Shown: positions 19,186 through 27,739, counted from the stretch's first letter. The stretch: DNA of 64,000 nucleotides from Treponema sp. UBA4873 (GCA_002399405.1 DHDP01000002.1:62001-126000); one strand, 5' to 3'. A program made the numbers and translations. Notes: generated from the letters alone by a model not told the origin.

Positions 19186-19488
19186 ACAGTATTTTATTAT
19201 TGAAAAAAACACCCAGAAAGAAACAGCGCAGTTTATCAGCATTATAATAATATCTGCGGCAGTTGCGCCCGCAGCCGTGCCTATTCTTTCCATACAAAAA
19301 GTATAAACGGGTACTTTTATAACGCCCTGCAAAGCAGCGGTTCCCAGTGTAATTTCTCTTAAAAAACTGTAAAAAAATACGGGGGATCTTTTACAATACA
19401 CACTGAAAACAACTGGTTTATACTCCGTATTCTTATAGATCGTACAACAAATCGCTGAAAATTATTTACTGTAGAAGACATGCTTTCG

Positions 19489-19497
19489 TGCTATACT
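19489..19497 (+). promoter_or_regulatory. Extended -10 promoter 6 nt before the start codon
   Basis: TGCTATACT (TGn plus TATACT) ends 6 nt before the ATG at 19504, which puts the expected transcription start at or next to the A of ATG. No good -35 and no Shine-Dalgarno sequence are present. The rest of the 19186-19503 gap shows no convincing gene. Confidence 0.5.
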
Positions 19498-19503
19498 GTA
19501 CGC

Positions 19504-20130
19504 ATGACGTCCGCATCGTATACTCAGCTCTCTGCAACGGTTGCTTCCGGCGACGTGATTCTGAGGCGGGGCAAAGGGCCTCTAAGCAGCGTAATCGCAT
19601 GGTACCTGCACGACGGTACGCACTGCAGTCACTGCGCGCTGATTGTCGGTAAAAAGGACCTCGCCGGGGCAGGCTGTCTGTTTCCCGAAAAACGCATCGG
19701 ATTCGGTGAGACGTCCGCTGATATCGGCAGGGAAAATATACTTGTCGTTCATTCCGTCGCCGCCGGTCTGAGCGGCGTCAACGGCGTGCAGCTGGAAACG
19801 CTCCGCGGCTTTCTCCGGCACAGCGCACCGGGAACCGACGCCGTCTACCGCCCCTGCATGGACGATGCGGTACGGATGCGGACAATAGCGGCGGCGGCAG
19901 ATGCAGTCAATAAAGCCGTACCTTTCGACAATTTGTACCGCTCCGGGAATCAGGACGCGATGTACTGCAGCTCCTTTCTGATCCGTATTTTCAGTCAGGC
20001 AGGATGGGAGGGATGCCGTTCACTTCAGACAAGGCACGGTATTCTGTGTTTTTCATCGTTCTCCGATCCCCGCCGGTATCAGAGGATATATCAGGACGTG
20101 CAGAAAACGGATATCCCTTCACCTGTATGA
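19504..20130 (+). CDS. YiiX/YebB-like permuted NlpC/P60 cysteine hydrolase
   Basis: 208 aa from the ATG at 19504; an in-frame ATG at 19480 lies upstream of the -10 element and is therefore unlikely. The N-terminal block SGDVILRRGKGPLSSVIAWYL, then THCSHCALIV with the conserved His, and the late YCSSFLIRIFSQAGW with the catalytic Cys are the permuted papain-like pattern of this family. Substrate unknown; peptidoglycan or lipid amide hydrolysis are the family options. It converges with the glycosyltransferase. Confidence 0.75.
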   Translation: MTSASYTQLSATVASGDVILRRGKGPLSSVIAWYLHDGTHCSHCALIVGKKDLAGAGCLFPEKRIGFGETSADIGRENILVVHSVAAGLSGVNGVQLETLRGFLRHSAPGTDAVYRPCMDDAVRMRTIAAAADAVNKAVPFDNLYRSGNQDAMYCSSFLIRIFSQAGWEGCRSLQTRHGILCFSSFSDPRRYQRIYQDVQKTDIPSPV

Positions 20131-20146
20131 ATGCGGTACCGGTGTT

Positions 20147-21415
20147 TTATGATACGTGTTTCACTGACTTCATAATTTGTGCCCAAAGCTTCTGTGTCTT
20201 CTGAAAACGGTTGGCGTGTCTGCCGACATTCCGGACGTACTTCGTAAATTCGGGCATAATGTTCATAAAATCGTTCATTCCGAAATAGCCGCAAAGTAAA
20301 GTCAGCGTATGAGAAAACGCTTCCGTTATTTCCCTGACATTCCGGTCGAATCCGGCAGGATCTGTAAGATACATAAGCAGCGGTTTATAACGGACCCATC
20401 CGATACAGGCATTGTAGAACCGCTTTTTTACCGCAGCAGAATTCGCCGTAATCGGATTAAGCCTGATCGGCAGCGCTCCGTCAAGCAGCCGCCTGTATTC
20501 CTGAAATCCGTCGTGGAAAGTATAGACAGGGACGCGTATCACAGAACGATCGGTAAGAAGTGTGCTCAGAAAAGTATCTTCCCCGCGGGCTTCGGGAGGA
20601 TTAAAAAACGGAAAAGTGCGTTCAGGGCTGGTAAGATTAATGCAAAGATTCGAACCGGAAATAAACTTGCAGTGATTCTCTTCCTGTTCTTCAAACGGGC
20701 TGTTTTTAATAAGCATTTCTTTGTCCGCATACGTCACTCCGCCGTTTTCCATAAGTTTGTAGATGGAATCCCACTTAATGGCATCGTTGCTGATTGCATA
20801 AATAAATTCTTTAAAAGAATTCACCGATAACTCTTCATTGAACGTAATCCGCGGAATGGGCGATACGTACCCGCAGTGATAACCGCAGGTAATGTCTGCG
20901 TGTGCAATATTTTCAAGATGCTGCCGGAATATCCGTTGTCCGCTCCAGAGACACTGATAGTCCCCCTCCGTTACCGCAATAGGATACTCATCGTCATCAA
21001 GAAACAAAAGATAATCAATTCCTTTTTCAATAGCAGCAAGCAGTATACGGTTCCGTTTTCCTGCATATCCGTTATCAAAAAGAAACGAACAGTCGTGTTC
21101 CGACAACCCGTATTCCCTGTAGTATCTTTCTATTCTTTTCCTGCTGTCTTTTATTCCGCTGAAAGTAATATCCTCAAAAAGATCGACGATATCCTGCGGA
21201 AGATTTGTGTAGTCTGTTGTCTGTGTATGATTGTAGTCTGTATCGTAGGCAACAAAAAGCGACAATTCAATATCCGGCATGTTTTCATTTTTCATGGAAA
21301 AATTCCAGCTTGCAGCATATGCATTCAGTACCCTGCTGAAACTTTTTCTTCCCGTTGCAAACCCTATCCCAAGCCGAAGCTTTTTTACATTTTGAGTATT
21401 GTTTTCAGTTATCAC
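20147..21415 (-). CDS. Glycosyltransferase-like protein (GT-A type)
   Basis: 422 aa, starting with GTG 21415 behind AGGAGGAGG. Early beta-alpha elements (RLGIGFATGRKSFSRVL), a KRNRILLAAIE helix and the metal-binding DDDE in LLFLDDDEYP near residue 140 support a nucleotide-sugar transferase fold. Later GEDTFLSTLL and a C-terminal helical part. Acceptor unknown. It stands alone, divergent from the ars operon. Confidence 0.7.
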   Translation of the reverse strand: MITENNTQNVKKLRLGIGFATGRKSFSRVLNAYAASWNFSMKNENMPDIELSLFVAYDTDYNHTQTTDYTNLPQDIVDLFEDITFSGIKDSRKRIERYYREYGLSEHDCSFLFDNGYAGKRNRILLAAIEKGIDYLLFLDDDEYPIAVTEGDYQCLWSGQRIFRQHLENIAHADITCGYHCGYVSPIPRITFNEELSVNSFKEFIYAISNDAIKWDSIYKLMENGGVTYADKEMLIKNSPFEEQEENHCKFISGSNLCINLTSPERTFPFFNPPEARGEDTFLSTLLTDRSVIRVPVYTFHDGFQEYRRLLDGALPIRLNPITANSAAVKKRFYNACIGWVRYKPLLMYLTDPAGFDRNVREITEAFSHTLTLLCGYFGMNDFMNIMPEFTKYVRNVGRHANRFQKTQKLWAQIMKSVKHVS

Positions 21416-21511
21416 GAGCCTCCTCCTCTGCCGTTATATTCTTTTACGGCAGATTATATATATACAAGTATAGTAGTATCTGCTGGTTCCGTCAAACAAT
21501 GGATTAATATA

Positions 21512-21540
21512 TTGACAATCATCTATGTATTATGTATATT
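21512..21540 (+). promoter_or_regulatory. Strong promoter of the ars operon
   Basis: TTGACA at 21512-21517, 17-bp spacer, TATATT at 21535-21540. It lies 32 bp before the arsR ATG, so an ArsR dimer binding over or just after it could autorepress the operon. Confidence 0.8.
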
Positions 21541-21571
21541 CACATTGATATTTATCTATATGAGGTTAGCT

Positions 21572-21874
21572 ATGACATCAGATGAAATTGCACAGGTATG
21601 CCGGGCGCTCGGTGACGGGAACAGACTCGACATTGTGCTGATGCTGGCGGAAGGAGAAATGTGCGCCTGCAAACTGCTGGAAAAATTCAACATCACCCAG
21701 CCGACACTGTCGCACCACATGAAGATTCTCTGTGAGTGCGGACTGGTTGAAACCCGTCGTGAAGGCAAATGGGCGCATTATTCGCTCAACTGTACGACGC
21801 TGAAAACTTTTAAGGAATTTATCGGTCAATTGACCTGTACACCGGCAGACGGTAAGGAGTGCAGCTGCAAATGA
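21572..21874 (+). CDS. arsR: ArsR-family metalloregulator
   Basis: 100 aa. The start at 21572 was chosen over the in-frame ATG at 21560 because GAGGT lies 5 nt upstream. Winged helix with the metalloid box EGEMCACKLLEKF, in which the ELCVC-type paired cysteines appear as C-A-C, plus TQPTLSHHMKIL as recognition helix and a cysteine-rich tail. It represses the operon until As(III)/Sb(III) binds (family knowledge). Its stop overlaps the next start (ATGA). Confidence 0.93.
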   Translation: MTSDEIAQVCRALGDGNRLDIVLMLAEGEMCACKLLEKFNITQPTLSHHMKILCECGLVETRREGKWAHYSLNCTTLKTFKEFIGQLTCTPADGKECSCK

Positions 21875-22869
21875 TATGGAATTTTATACAGAACCAGGTA
21901 CTCGGCATGAAATGGCTGAATGCCGTTATAGGTAAGGGATTAGCCCTGACGGGACTTGATACATCTGCACGGATCGGAGGAAGCATCCAGTTCTTTTTGT
22001 ATGACGTCATAAAAATCACAATTCTGCTCTGCGTACTTATCTTTCTTATTTCGTACATACAAAGTTATTTTCCGCCGGAACGGAGCAAAAAAATCATGGC
22101 CCGGTTCCACGGGGTATGGGCAAACTGCATCGGCGCGCTGCTCGGAACAGTAACACCGTTCTGTTCGTGTTCGTCCATTCCGCTGTTCATCGGTTTTACG
22201 AGTGCAGGCCTTCCTCTCGGCGTTACGTTTTCGTTCCTGATTTCTTCGCCGATGGTAGACCTGGGCAGCCTGCTGCTGCTTGTCAGCATCTTCGGTATAA
22301 AGGTCGCCGCAGCATATGTCGTGACCGGTCTGATAATTGCCGTCGCGGGCGGAACGCTTATAGAAAAGATGCATATGGAAAACTATGTAGAAGATTTTAT
22401 CCGCACGACGAAACTTGCAGACACCGACGGACCGTCACTTACGCAGGCGGAAAGACTGCTCTATGCACGGGATCAGATGGCGGGAACGTTTAAAAAGGTA
22501 TTTCCCTACATTCTTGTGGGTGTCGGCATCGGAGCCGTCATTCATAACTGGATTCCGGAAAGCGCCGTTGAAAAAGTACTGGGCAGCAACAATCCGTTCG
22601 GTGTGCTGCTGGCAGTCGTCGTCGGTATTCCGATGTATGCTGATATCTTCGGCTCGATTCCGATTGCGGAAGCGCTTCTTTCAAAGGGCGCTATGCTCGG
22701 TACTGTACTTTCCTTTATGATGGCAGTAACGACGCTGAGTCTTCCATCAATAATCATGCTCAGGAAGGCGGTAAAACCGCGGCTGCTGGCACTGTTTGTC
22801 GGTATCTGTACCGCCGGTATTATACTGGTCGGTTATCTGTTTAATATTTTCAGCTTTTTATTCACATAA
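21871..22869 (+). CDS. ArsP-type permease (DUF318/COG0701 family)
   Basis: 332 aa from the ATG overlapping the arsR stop. Multiple membrane helices and the diagnostic TPFCSCSSIPLFIGF motif with paired cysteines, then SSPMVDLGSLLLLVS and the second-half ADIFGSIPIAEALLSKG. ArsP exporters carry trivalent organoarsenicals; other members of this family move other ions or are redox-linked, so the exact substrate is inferred from the ars context. Confidence 0.85.
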   Translation: MIWNFIQNQVLGMKWLNAVIGKGLALTGLDTSARIGGSIQFFLYDVIKITILLCVLIFLISYIQSYFPPERSKKIMARFHGVWANCIGALLGTVTPFCSCSSIPLFIGFTSAGLPLGVTFSFLISSPMVDLGSLLLLVSIFGIKVAAAYVVTGLIIAVAGGTLIEKMHMENYVEDFIRTTKLADTDGPSLTQAERLLYARDQMAGTFKKVFPYILVGVGIGAVIHNWIPESAVEKVLGSNNPFGVLLAVVVGIPMYADIFGSIPIAEALLSKGAMLGTVLSFMMAVTTLSLPSIIMLRKAVKPRLLALFVGICTAGIILVGYLFNIFSFLFT

Positions 22870-22885
22870 AAGAGAGGTAATGAGT

Positions 22886-23155
22886 ATGGCAGAAAAATGG
22901 TATCCGGTTATTGATTATGTAACCTGTATTGAATGCGGTACGTGCTCGGCAAAATGCGGGCATGGTGTATATGATAAGGCAAAAGCACCATCACCGGTCG
23001 TCGTCCAGCCCGTAAGCTGTGTCGATCACTGCCACGGATGTGGTAACGTCTGTCCGACAGGTTCAATCACCTATGTCGGAGATGATACCGGCTGGGTCCC
23101 GCCCCACGGTAAACCGGTGTCTGAAACGGGAGGTGGCTGTTCATGCTGCAGCTAG
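22886..23155 (+). CDS. Small cysteine-rich ferredoxin-like protein in ars operon
   Basis: 89 aa; the ATG at 22886 has GAGAGG at 8 nt, better than the ATG at 22880. Two iron-sulfur-type clusters of cysteines: C-x2-C-x2-C-x3-C in CIECGTCSAKC and a second set CVDHCHGCGNVCPTG, with a GGGCSCC tail. This looks like a 2[4Fe-4S] ferredoxin with an unusual short spacing and a metal-binding tail. It could feed electrons to arsenic reduction or bind metalloid; both are inference. It overlaps arsC by 13 bp. Confidence 0.75.
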   Translation: MAEKWYPVIDYVTCIECGTCSAKCGHGVYDKAKAPSPVVVQPVSCVDHCHGCGNVCPTGSITYVGDDTGWVPPHGKPVSETGGGCSCCS

Positions 23156-23583
23156 AACTGCCGAAGGTCGCGTTTGTCTGCACGCACAATTCGTGCCGCA
23201 GCCAGATTGCCGAAGCGCTCGGAAAAGTACTGGGCGCGAAGGTGTTTGAAAGTATGTCCGCGGGAACGGAGCCGAAGGAAAGCATCAATTCTGATGCCGT
23301 ACGCCTGATGAAGGATAAATACGGCATCGACATGGAACTGACACAGCACCCGAAGCGTATTCAGGAACTGCCGCGCATAGACATCGTCATTACGATGGGG
23401 TGCGGCGTCAAATGTCCCGTCCTTCCCTGCGGATGGAGAGAAGACTGGGGGCTGGACGATCCGACAGGAAAAAGCGACGACGAGTTTACCGCCGTCATAC
23501 AGAAAATAGAAGCGGACATCAGAAACCTGATACAGCGGATTGAATCAGGACAACTGGTCTATAAGAAACCTTCCAAAAGCTGA
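23143..23583 (+). CDS. arsC: Arsenate reductase, LMW-phosphatase type
   Basis: 146 aa. Reduces As(V) to As(III). The phosphatase loop C13-THNSC-R19-S is intact, followed by further cysteines in MGCGVKCPVLPCGW for the disulfide relay, and WGLDDPTG with the late Asp-Pro. This is the thioredoxin-dependent type rather than the glutaredoxin type. The start overlaps the preceding gene by 13 bp, implying coupled translation. Confidence 0.95.
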   Translation: MLQLELPKVAFVCTHNSCRSQIAEALGKVLGAKVFESMSAGTEPKESINSDAVRLMKDKYGIDMELTQHPKRIQELPRIDIVITMGCGVKCPVLPCGWREDWGLDDPTGKSDDEFTAVIQKIEADIRNLIQRIESGQLVYKKPSKS

Positions 23584-23614
23584 AGTTTTCAGAAGGTCCC
23601 ATAAAAAACACGGT

Positions 23615-23662
23615 CCGTTAAGTCTCCTGATATTCCACCGTGAATATCAGGAGATTTAACGG
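23615..23662. repeat. Long hairpin between arsC and the Acr3 fusion gene
   Basis: Arms of 21 bp (23615-23635 and 23642-23662) with one G-U-tolerated mismatch and a 6-nt loop. No T-run follows on either strand, so it does not look like an intrinsic terminator. It may stabilise or process the operon mRNA, or be a small mobile repeat. Confidence 0.85.
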
Positions 23663-23716
23663 AATCAGTGATACATTCATCCTGCAGATATACACTGCAG
23701 AAGGAGATTATATCGT

Positions 23717-25174
23717 ATGAGTTTATTCGGAAAAAAGAAAGAAGCGGAAAAAGCAACTGCTGAAAAAGCGGAAGCATGCTGCAGTTCACAAAAATCAAAC
23801 GGCTGCTGCGGAGAACCCGAAGGTCAGGCACAAGTCCAACCAGCTGCTGAAGAAAAGACGGCATCGGTTAAAGTACTCGGCTCCGGCTGTGCAAAATGCA
23901 ACGCACTCGAAGGCGCCGTAAAAGAAGCGCTCGCGGAACTCGGCATGGATACGACGGTGGAACACATTACCGATTTTGCACAGATAGCCTCATACGGCGT
24001 CATGAGCACTCCTGCCCTTGTCGTCGACGGTAAAGTCGTTTCTTTCGGCAGAGTGCTGACAAAAGATGCAGCTGCTGCAATTCTGAAAAAAGTCAGAGGC
24101 CGACGGAAAATGAAACAAGCAGACGGGCCGGCTATCGGTTTTTTTGAAAAATATCTGTCGCTCTGGGTGATCCTGTGTATGGCAGCGGGAGTGTGTATCG
24201 GAACCGTGTTTCCGGGCATCCCCGCCTTTCTCGGAAAGTTTGAATACGCACACGTTTCCGTACCGATTGCCATACTTATCTGGCTCATGATTTATCCCAT
24301 GATGCTCAAGGTCGACTTCAGGAGCATCAAAGACGTCGGAAAAAATCCGAAGGGTCTGTTCGTTACATGGATTGCAAACTGGCTCGTAAAACCGTTCACC
24401 ATGTCCGGCATTGCATACTTTTTCTTTTTCATCGTTTTCAGGAACATCATATCTCCCGAACTGGCACGGCAATATCTTTCCGGTGCCGTGCTGCTTGGCG
24501 CCGCCCCGTGCACTGCCATGGTTTTTGTCTGGAGTTCCCTTACTCATGGAGATCCGGCGTATACGATTGTTCAGGTTGCAACAAACGATCTTATTATCCT
24601 TATCGCATTCACTCCGATTGTTGCGTTCCTGCTCGGGGTGAGCGGCGTACACATTCCGTGGTCAACGCTTGTACTGTCGGTTGTTCTTTTCGTCGTTATT
24701 CCGCTCGCAGCCGGAATCATATCCAGAATTATTATAACAGGAAAGAAAGGTTCTGAATGGCTCACGACGAACTTTATTCCCCGGTTCAAGAACGTAACAA
24801 CAGTCGGACTGCTGCTTACGCTTATTATTATTTTTTCATTTCAGGGCCGCGTCATCCTGAACAATCCGCTGCACATCGTACTCATAGCCGTACCGCTTGT
24901 CATACAGACATTCTTTATTTTCTTTCTGTCGTACGGTGCATGCAGACTTTTGAAACTGCCGTATACGATTGCCGCCCCTGCAGGCATGATAGGTGCGTCG
25001 AATTTTTTTGAGCTTTCGGTTGCAGTTGCAGTGTCGCTGTTCGGTACGGGAAGTCCGGTCGCTCTCGCAACCATCGTCGGTGTACTCGTAGAAGTTCCGG
25101 TAATGCTGACGCTCGTCAGAATTGCAAATAAAACGGCAAAGTGGTTTACTTTACCGCAGCCGGAGGGAAACTAA
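23717..25174 (+). CDS. acr3: Thioredoxin-like / Acr3 arsenite exporter fusion
   Basis: 485 aa, about 130 more than a plain Acr3. Residues 1-48 are a charged linker with two Cys-Cys pairs (21-22, 30-31). Residues 50-127 match the small redox-disulfide (MTH895/TM0996-like) thioredoxin fold with C58-A-K-C61 and the STP turn at 97-99. Residues 140-485 are a ten-helix Acr3 permease with GAAPCTAMVFVWSSLTHGDP near 262 and IGASNFFELSVAV. Acr3 extrudes As(III). The frame is continuous across the junction, though an internal ATG near 24109 has a weak GAGG and could give a separate permease product. Confidence 0.88.
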   Translation: MSLFGKKKEAEKATAEKAEACCSSQKSNGCCGEPEGQAQVQPAAEEKTASVKVLGSGCAKCNALEGAVKEALAELGMDTTVEHITDFAQIASYGVMSTPALVVDGKVVSFGRVLTKDAAAAILKKVRGRRKMKQADGPAIGFFEKYLSLWVILCMAAGVCIGTVFPGIPAFLGKFEYAHVSVPIAILIWLMIYPMMLKVDFRSIKDVGKNPKGLFVTWIANWLVKPFTMSGIAYFFFFIVFRNIISPELARQYLSGAVLLGAAPCTAMVFVWSSLTHGDPAYTIVQVATNDLIILIAFTPIVAFLLGVSGVHIPWSTLVLSVVLFVVIPLAAGIISRIIITGKKGSEWLTTNFIPRFKNVTTVGLLLTLIIIFSFQGRVILNNPLHIVLIAVPLVIQTFFIFFLSYGACRLLKLPYTIAAPAGMIGASNFFELSVAVAVSLFGTGSPVALATIVGVLVEVPVMLTLVRIANKTAKWFTLPQPEGN

Positions 25175-25221
25175 AGGGAACCTCTAAAGAAACACTACTG
25201 GAAGACGGAGGGTAGTTCCCT

Positions 25222-25707
25222 TCAGAAAATATATTCCCAGTAGCCGACATCGGTCCACGTTCCGAATTTCCTGCCTATATCCCTGAACCTTGCAACGTTT
25301 GTAAAACCGAATTTTTCGTGAAGCAGGCGGCTCGGTTCGTTGGGAAGGGCAATGCCTGCAACAGCCGCGTGCACGTTACTGTTTTGCAGCAGGGGAAATA
25401 ATGTCCCGTACAGTGCTGATGCAATACCTTTCTTATGCTCATTCCTGTCCACATACACACTCAGTTCAACGGAGTGACTGTATGCCGGTCTGGTCCGCCA
25501 TTTTGATGCATAGCAGTATCCAGTAACTCTTCCTGTGTCGTCTTCAAACATAAGCCACGGGTAGTCCTTCAGATGATCAGTTATACGCTGTTCCATCTCT
25601 GTAACGGAGACTGCCTGCTCTTCAAACGTAACGGATGTGTTGAGTATATAATAATTGTAAATATCACATACCGCTGCTGCATCGTTTTTAGCTGCTGTCC
25701 GTATCAT
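25222..25707 (-). CDS. GNAT acetyltransferase, phosphinothricin-acetyltransferase-like
   Basis: 161 aa. MIRTAAKNDAAAVCDIYNYYI, FEEQAVSVTEMEQRI and YASKWRTRPAYSHSVELSVYV with KKGIASALY (acetyl-CoA loop) are typical of the Pat/ArsN1-like GNAT group. In an ars cluster it may detoxify an arsenical glutamate analogue (arsinothricin-type), which is inference from family and position. GAGGT precedes the ATG. It converges on the Acr3 fusion. Confidence 0.82.
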   Translation of the reverse strand: MIRTAAKNDAAAVCDIYNYYILNTSVTFEEQAVSVTEMEQRITDHLKDYPWLMFEDDTGRVTGYCYASKWRTRPAYSHSVELSVYVDRNEHKKGIASALYGTLFPLLQNSNVHAAVAGIALPNEPSRLLHEKFGFTNVARFRDIGRKFGTWTDVGYWEYIF

Positions 25708-25730
25708 ATTTTTACCTCTTTATTAAAACG

Positions 25731-26627
25731 TCATATACTGATCTGTTTGTTCATAAGTTTTGCCGTACACGGACAGGCAGATGTATATTCAAAACTGTTC
25801 CGGACCGCAGCAGGCGCAGAGCGTCGTTCCACCACGGTGTACCCGAAATGCTCCCAGAAGAAAACCGCATCTGTCGTCAGCAGATAAACGGACTGAATGC
25901 CCGAAACGGCCATTTTTTTTTCAACAGCTGCAACAAGTGCTCTGCCCGTACCGCATCCCGCCGCTTCTTCCGCGACAGCAACGGATCTGAGCAGCGCACA
26001 GTTTCCGTACTTTTCAAAACCGGCACAGCCGGCAGTTTTATTTCCTGATACGGCGATAACAAAATCAGTCAGCATACCGGCTGTAAGGTCTTCATAGGGG
26101 AGCTTCCGTGATTGTAAGAGAGACCGTATCGGGCCAAGATCATCACGTTCCGCCTGCCTTATGACGACGGAAACGGAACGCGGCTTTCCGCAGGAACAGG
26201 GAGCGGACGTTTTCGTAAGCGCGTCTGAAAGCAGCTTCAGACTCTTTCTGACCCGATCCCGTTCCGGCGAAGGGATGTTATTCATAATACCGGACGCCTG
26301 CGCGTCAAGAATGGCATTCAGATCTTCATACCGTTTCTTACCTGCATCAGTAAGCATAAGCGTACTGCACCGTGCATCAGTGCAGCATTTTGATTTTACC
26401 AGAGAACCGTCCGAAGCAAGCGATTCCACCGCCCGTGAAACCCAGCTTTTTTCGAGTCCCAGATACGCAGTCAGGTCTGATTGGGGCAGGGTCCCGCCTG
26501 CATCGCCGAGTGCGTTGAGTATATGACACTGTGTTGCCGGAATGCGGCAGGAGCACGACTGAAGGCGCTGCTGCCGGTAATATTCGCGGACAAACGTTCT
26601 GATAAGTTTACTGTCTGTCGTTTTCAT
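25731..26627 (-). CDS. MarR regulator fused to ArsN2-like N-acetyltransferase
   Basis: 298 aa from the ATG at 26627; a TTG at 26645 is less likely. Residues 1-140 are a MarR winged helix (LPQSDLTAYLGLEKSWVSRAVESL). Residues 153-298 match the arsenic-associated GNAT ArsN2: ALLRSVAVAEEAAGCGTGRALV, VYLLTTDAVFFWEHFGY, and SACPCTAKLM at the end. Cysteines are abundant: 25, 27, 34 before the helix-turn-helix, 81, 82 and 87 in the wing, 144 and 146 in the linker. A perfect palindrome overlaps its promoter and start codon, pointing to autorepression. Metalloid sensing through the cysteines is an inference. Confidence 0.85.
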   Translation of the reverse strand: MKTTDSKLIRTFVREYYRQQRLQSCSCRIPATQCHILNALGDAGGTLPQSDLTAYLGLEKSWVSRAVESLASDGSLVKSKCCTDARCSTLMLTDAGKKRYEDLNAILDAQASGIMNNIPSPERDRVRKSLKLLSDALTKTSAPCSCGKPRSVSVVIRQAERDDLGPIRSLLQSRKLPYEDLTAGMLTDFVIAVSGNKTAGCAGFEKYGNCALLRSVAVAEEAAGCGTGRALVAAVEKKMAVSGIQSVYLLTTDAVFFWEHFGYTVVERRSAPAAVRNSFEYTSACPCTAKLMNKQISI

Positions 26628-26652
26628 AATAGTTGTTAATAACAACTATTAT
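26626..26652. promoter_or_regulatory. Perfect 27-bp palindromic operator at marR-arsN2 start
   Basis: ataatagttgtta, central a, taacaactattat: 13-bp arms without mismatch. It overlaps a leftward TATAAT (26653-26648) and reaches the ATG of the MarR fusion, with TTGACA at 26673-26668 upstream at a short 14-bp spacing. Size and position fit a MarR dimer site for autorepression. Confidence 0.88.
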
Positions 26653-26669
26653 ATTTTTCAGCAGTTTTG

Positions 26670-27551
26670 TCAATATTCCTTTCCGGCACTTTGCTGCATC
26701 TTCTGTTTTTTTACGACAGGGATCCACACTTCGTATTTTGCGTGTTTCGGATCTGGTGTCAGATACACTTCGACGTCAGGACCGTTGTCGTACTCATAGC
26801 CTGAAGACGGCAGCCATTCGGTGACGACACGCTTCTCAAGCAGCTGAATATCCCTGTTCGTTCCTTCTCCCGGAAACACCGCCCAGGTAAATGCGGGAAT
26901 TACCCGGGAACTGAATTTGTGCCCCGTATCTTTATCAGTGGCCGAAGCAATATAATACGACCATTTGTCGTCTGATTCGGGAATGCTTACCCCGAGAATA
27001 CCAGGCAGGGAGGGATTGTTCTGCAGGGACGCAATTTTTTTCACCGTTCCCAGAAGAGCGGCTTTCATCCACATCTTCGGTACTTTTGCAAAATTCTTTT
27101 CAAGATCATTGTCCAGCTCAATGCTTATTCCTGCAATACGGAAACTTTCCTTTTTTGCAATAAAGTAAGACAGTTCCGTTCCGCCGGTAACAGCGACGGT
27201 AAATGACACACGGGGAAAGGCCTTTATCAGCGCCCCCTGTTTCTTTACTGCGGAAGGTGCAATTCCGTGAACGGCTTTGAATGCGCGGTTAAACGCAGTC
27301 GGTGATTCATATCCGTACCGGAGCGCTGCGTCAAGAACTTTATCTCCGTGCTGCAGATCGGCAGCCGCAAGCGACATCTTCCGCCTGCGGATATATTCCG
27401 ACAAAGACGTATTTGCCAGGTATGCAAACATCCGTTGAAAGTGATATGTTGAGCACTCCGCTATTTCAGCTGCCTTTCCGCAGTCGACAGTGCCGGTCAG
27501 ATTCTCTTCGATATATGACACAGCTTCGTTCAGTTTGGTAATCCAGTCCAT
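26670..27551 (-). CDS. AraC-family regulator with GyrI-like effector domain
   Basis: 293 aa. Two helix-turn-helix motifs at the N-terminus (CGKAAEIAECSTYHFQRMF and LDAALRYGYESPTAFNRAFKAVHGIAPS), then a GyrI/SoxS-like small-molecule-binding domain (about 120-280; FRIAGISIEL, VFPGEGTNRDIQ, YEVWIPV). Start behind AGGAGA. The effector is unknown. It precedes the MarR-ArsN2 gene in the same direction. Confidence 0.92.
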   Translation of the reverse strand: MDWITKLNEAVSYIEENLTGTVDCGKAAEIAECSTYHFQRMFAYLANTSLSEYIRRRKMSLAAADLQHGDKVLDAALRYGYESPTAFNRAFKAVHGIAPSAVKKQGALIKAFPRVSFTVAVTGGTELSYFIAKKESFRIAGISIELDNDLEKNFAKVPKMWMKAALLGTVKKIASLQNNPSLPGILGVSIPESDDKWSYYIASATDKDTGHKFSSRVIPAFTWAVFPGEGTNRDIQLLEKRVVTEWLPSSGYEYDNGPDVEVYLTPDPKHAKYEVWIPVVKKQKMQQSAGKEY

Positions 27552-27739
27552 ACCAGTTCTCCTAACTTTGTTCTGCTGTAATATTATCAGATTTTATACA
27601 ATAAAACCTCTCTTTTAGCCTTACGTAAAGAGAGATACCATACTGTACCACAATATAAACCGGATACAAACATTTGATATCCCTGAAGCAAAACGTATTC
27701 CGCCCGGTCCCTTGATTGAAATAGAGGAAAAAACAAACC

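Noticed and set aside
19081..19401. Minus-strand hydrophobic frame of 106 codons
   Set aside because: It overlaps the end of the ABC permease by 105 bp, has no ribosome site and resembles no family.
25174..25222. Terminator hairpin aagggaac...gttccctt between Acr3 fusion and GNAT
   Set aside because: Arms are only 8 bp with a 33-nt loop and no clean U-run; too weak to call.
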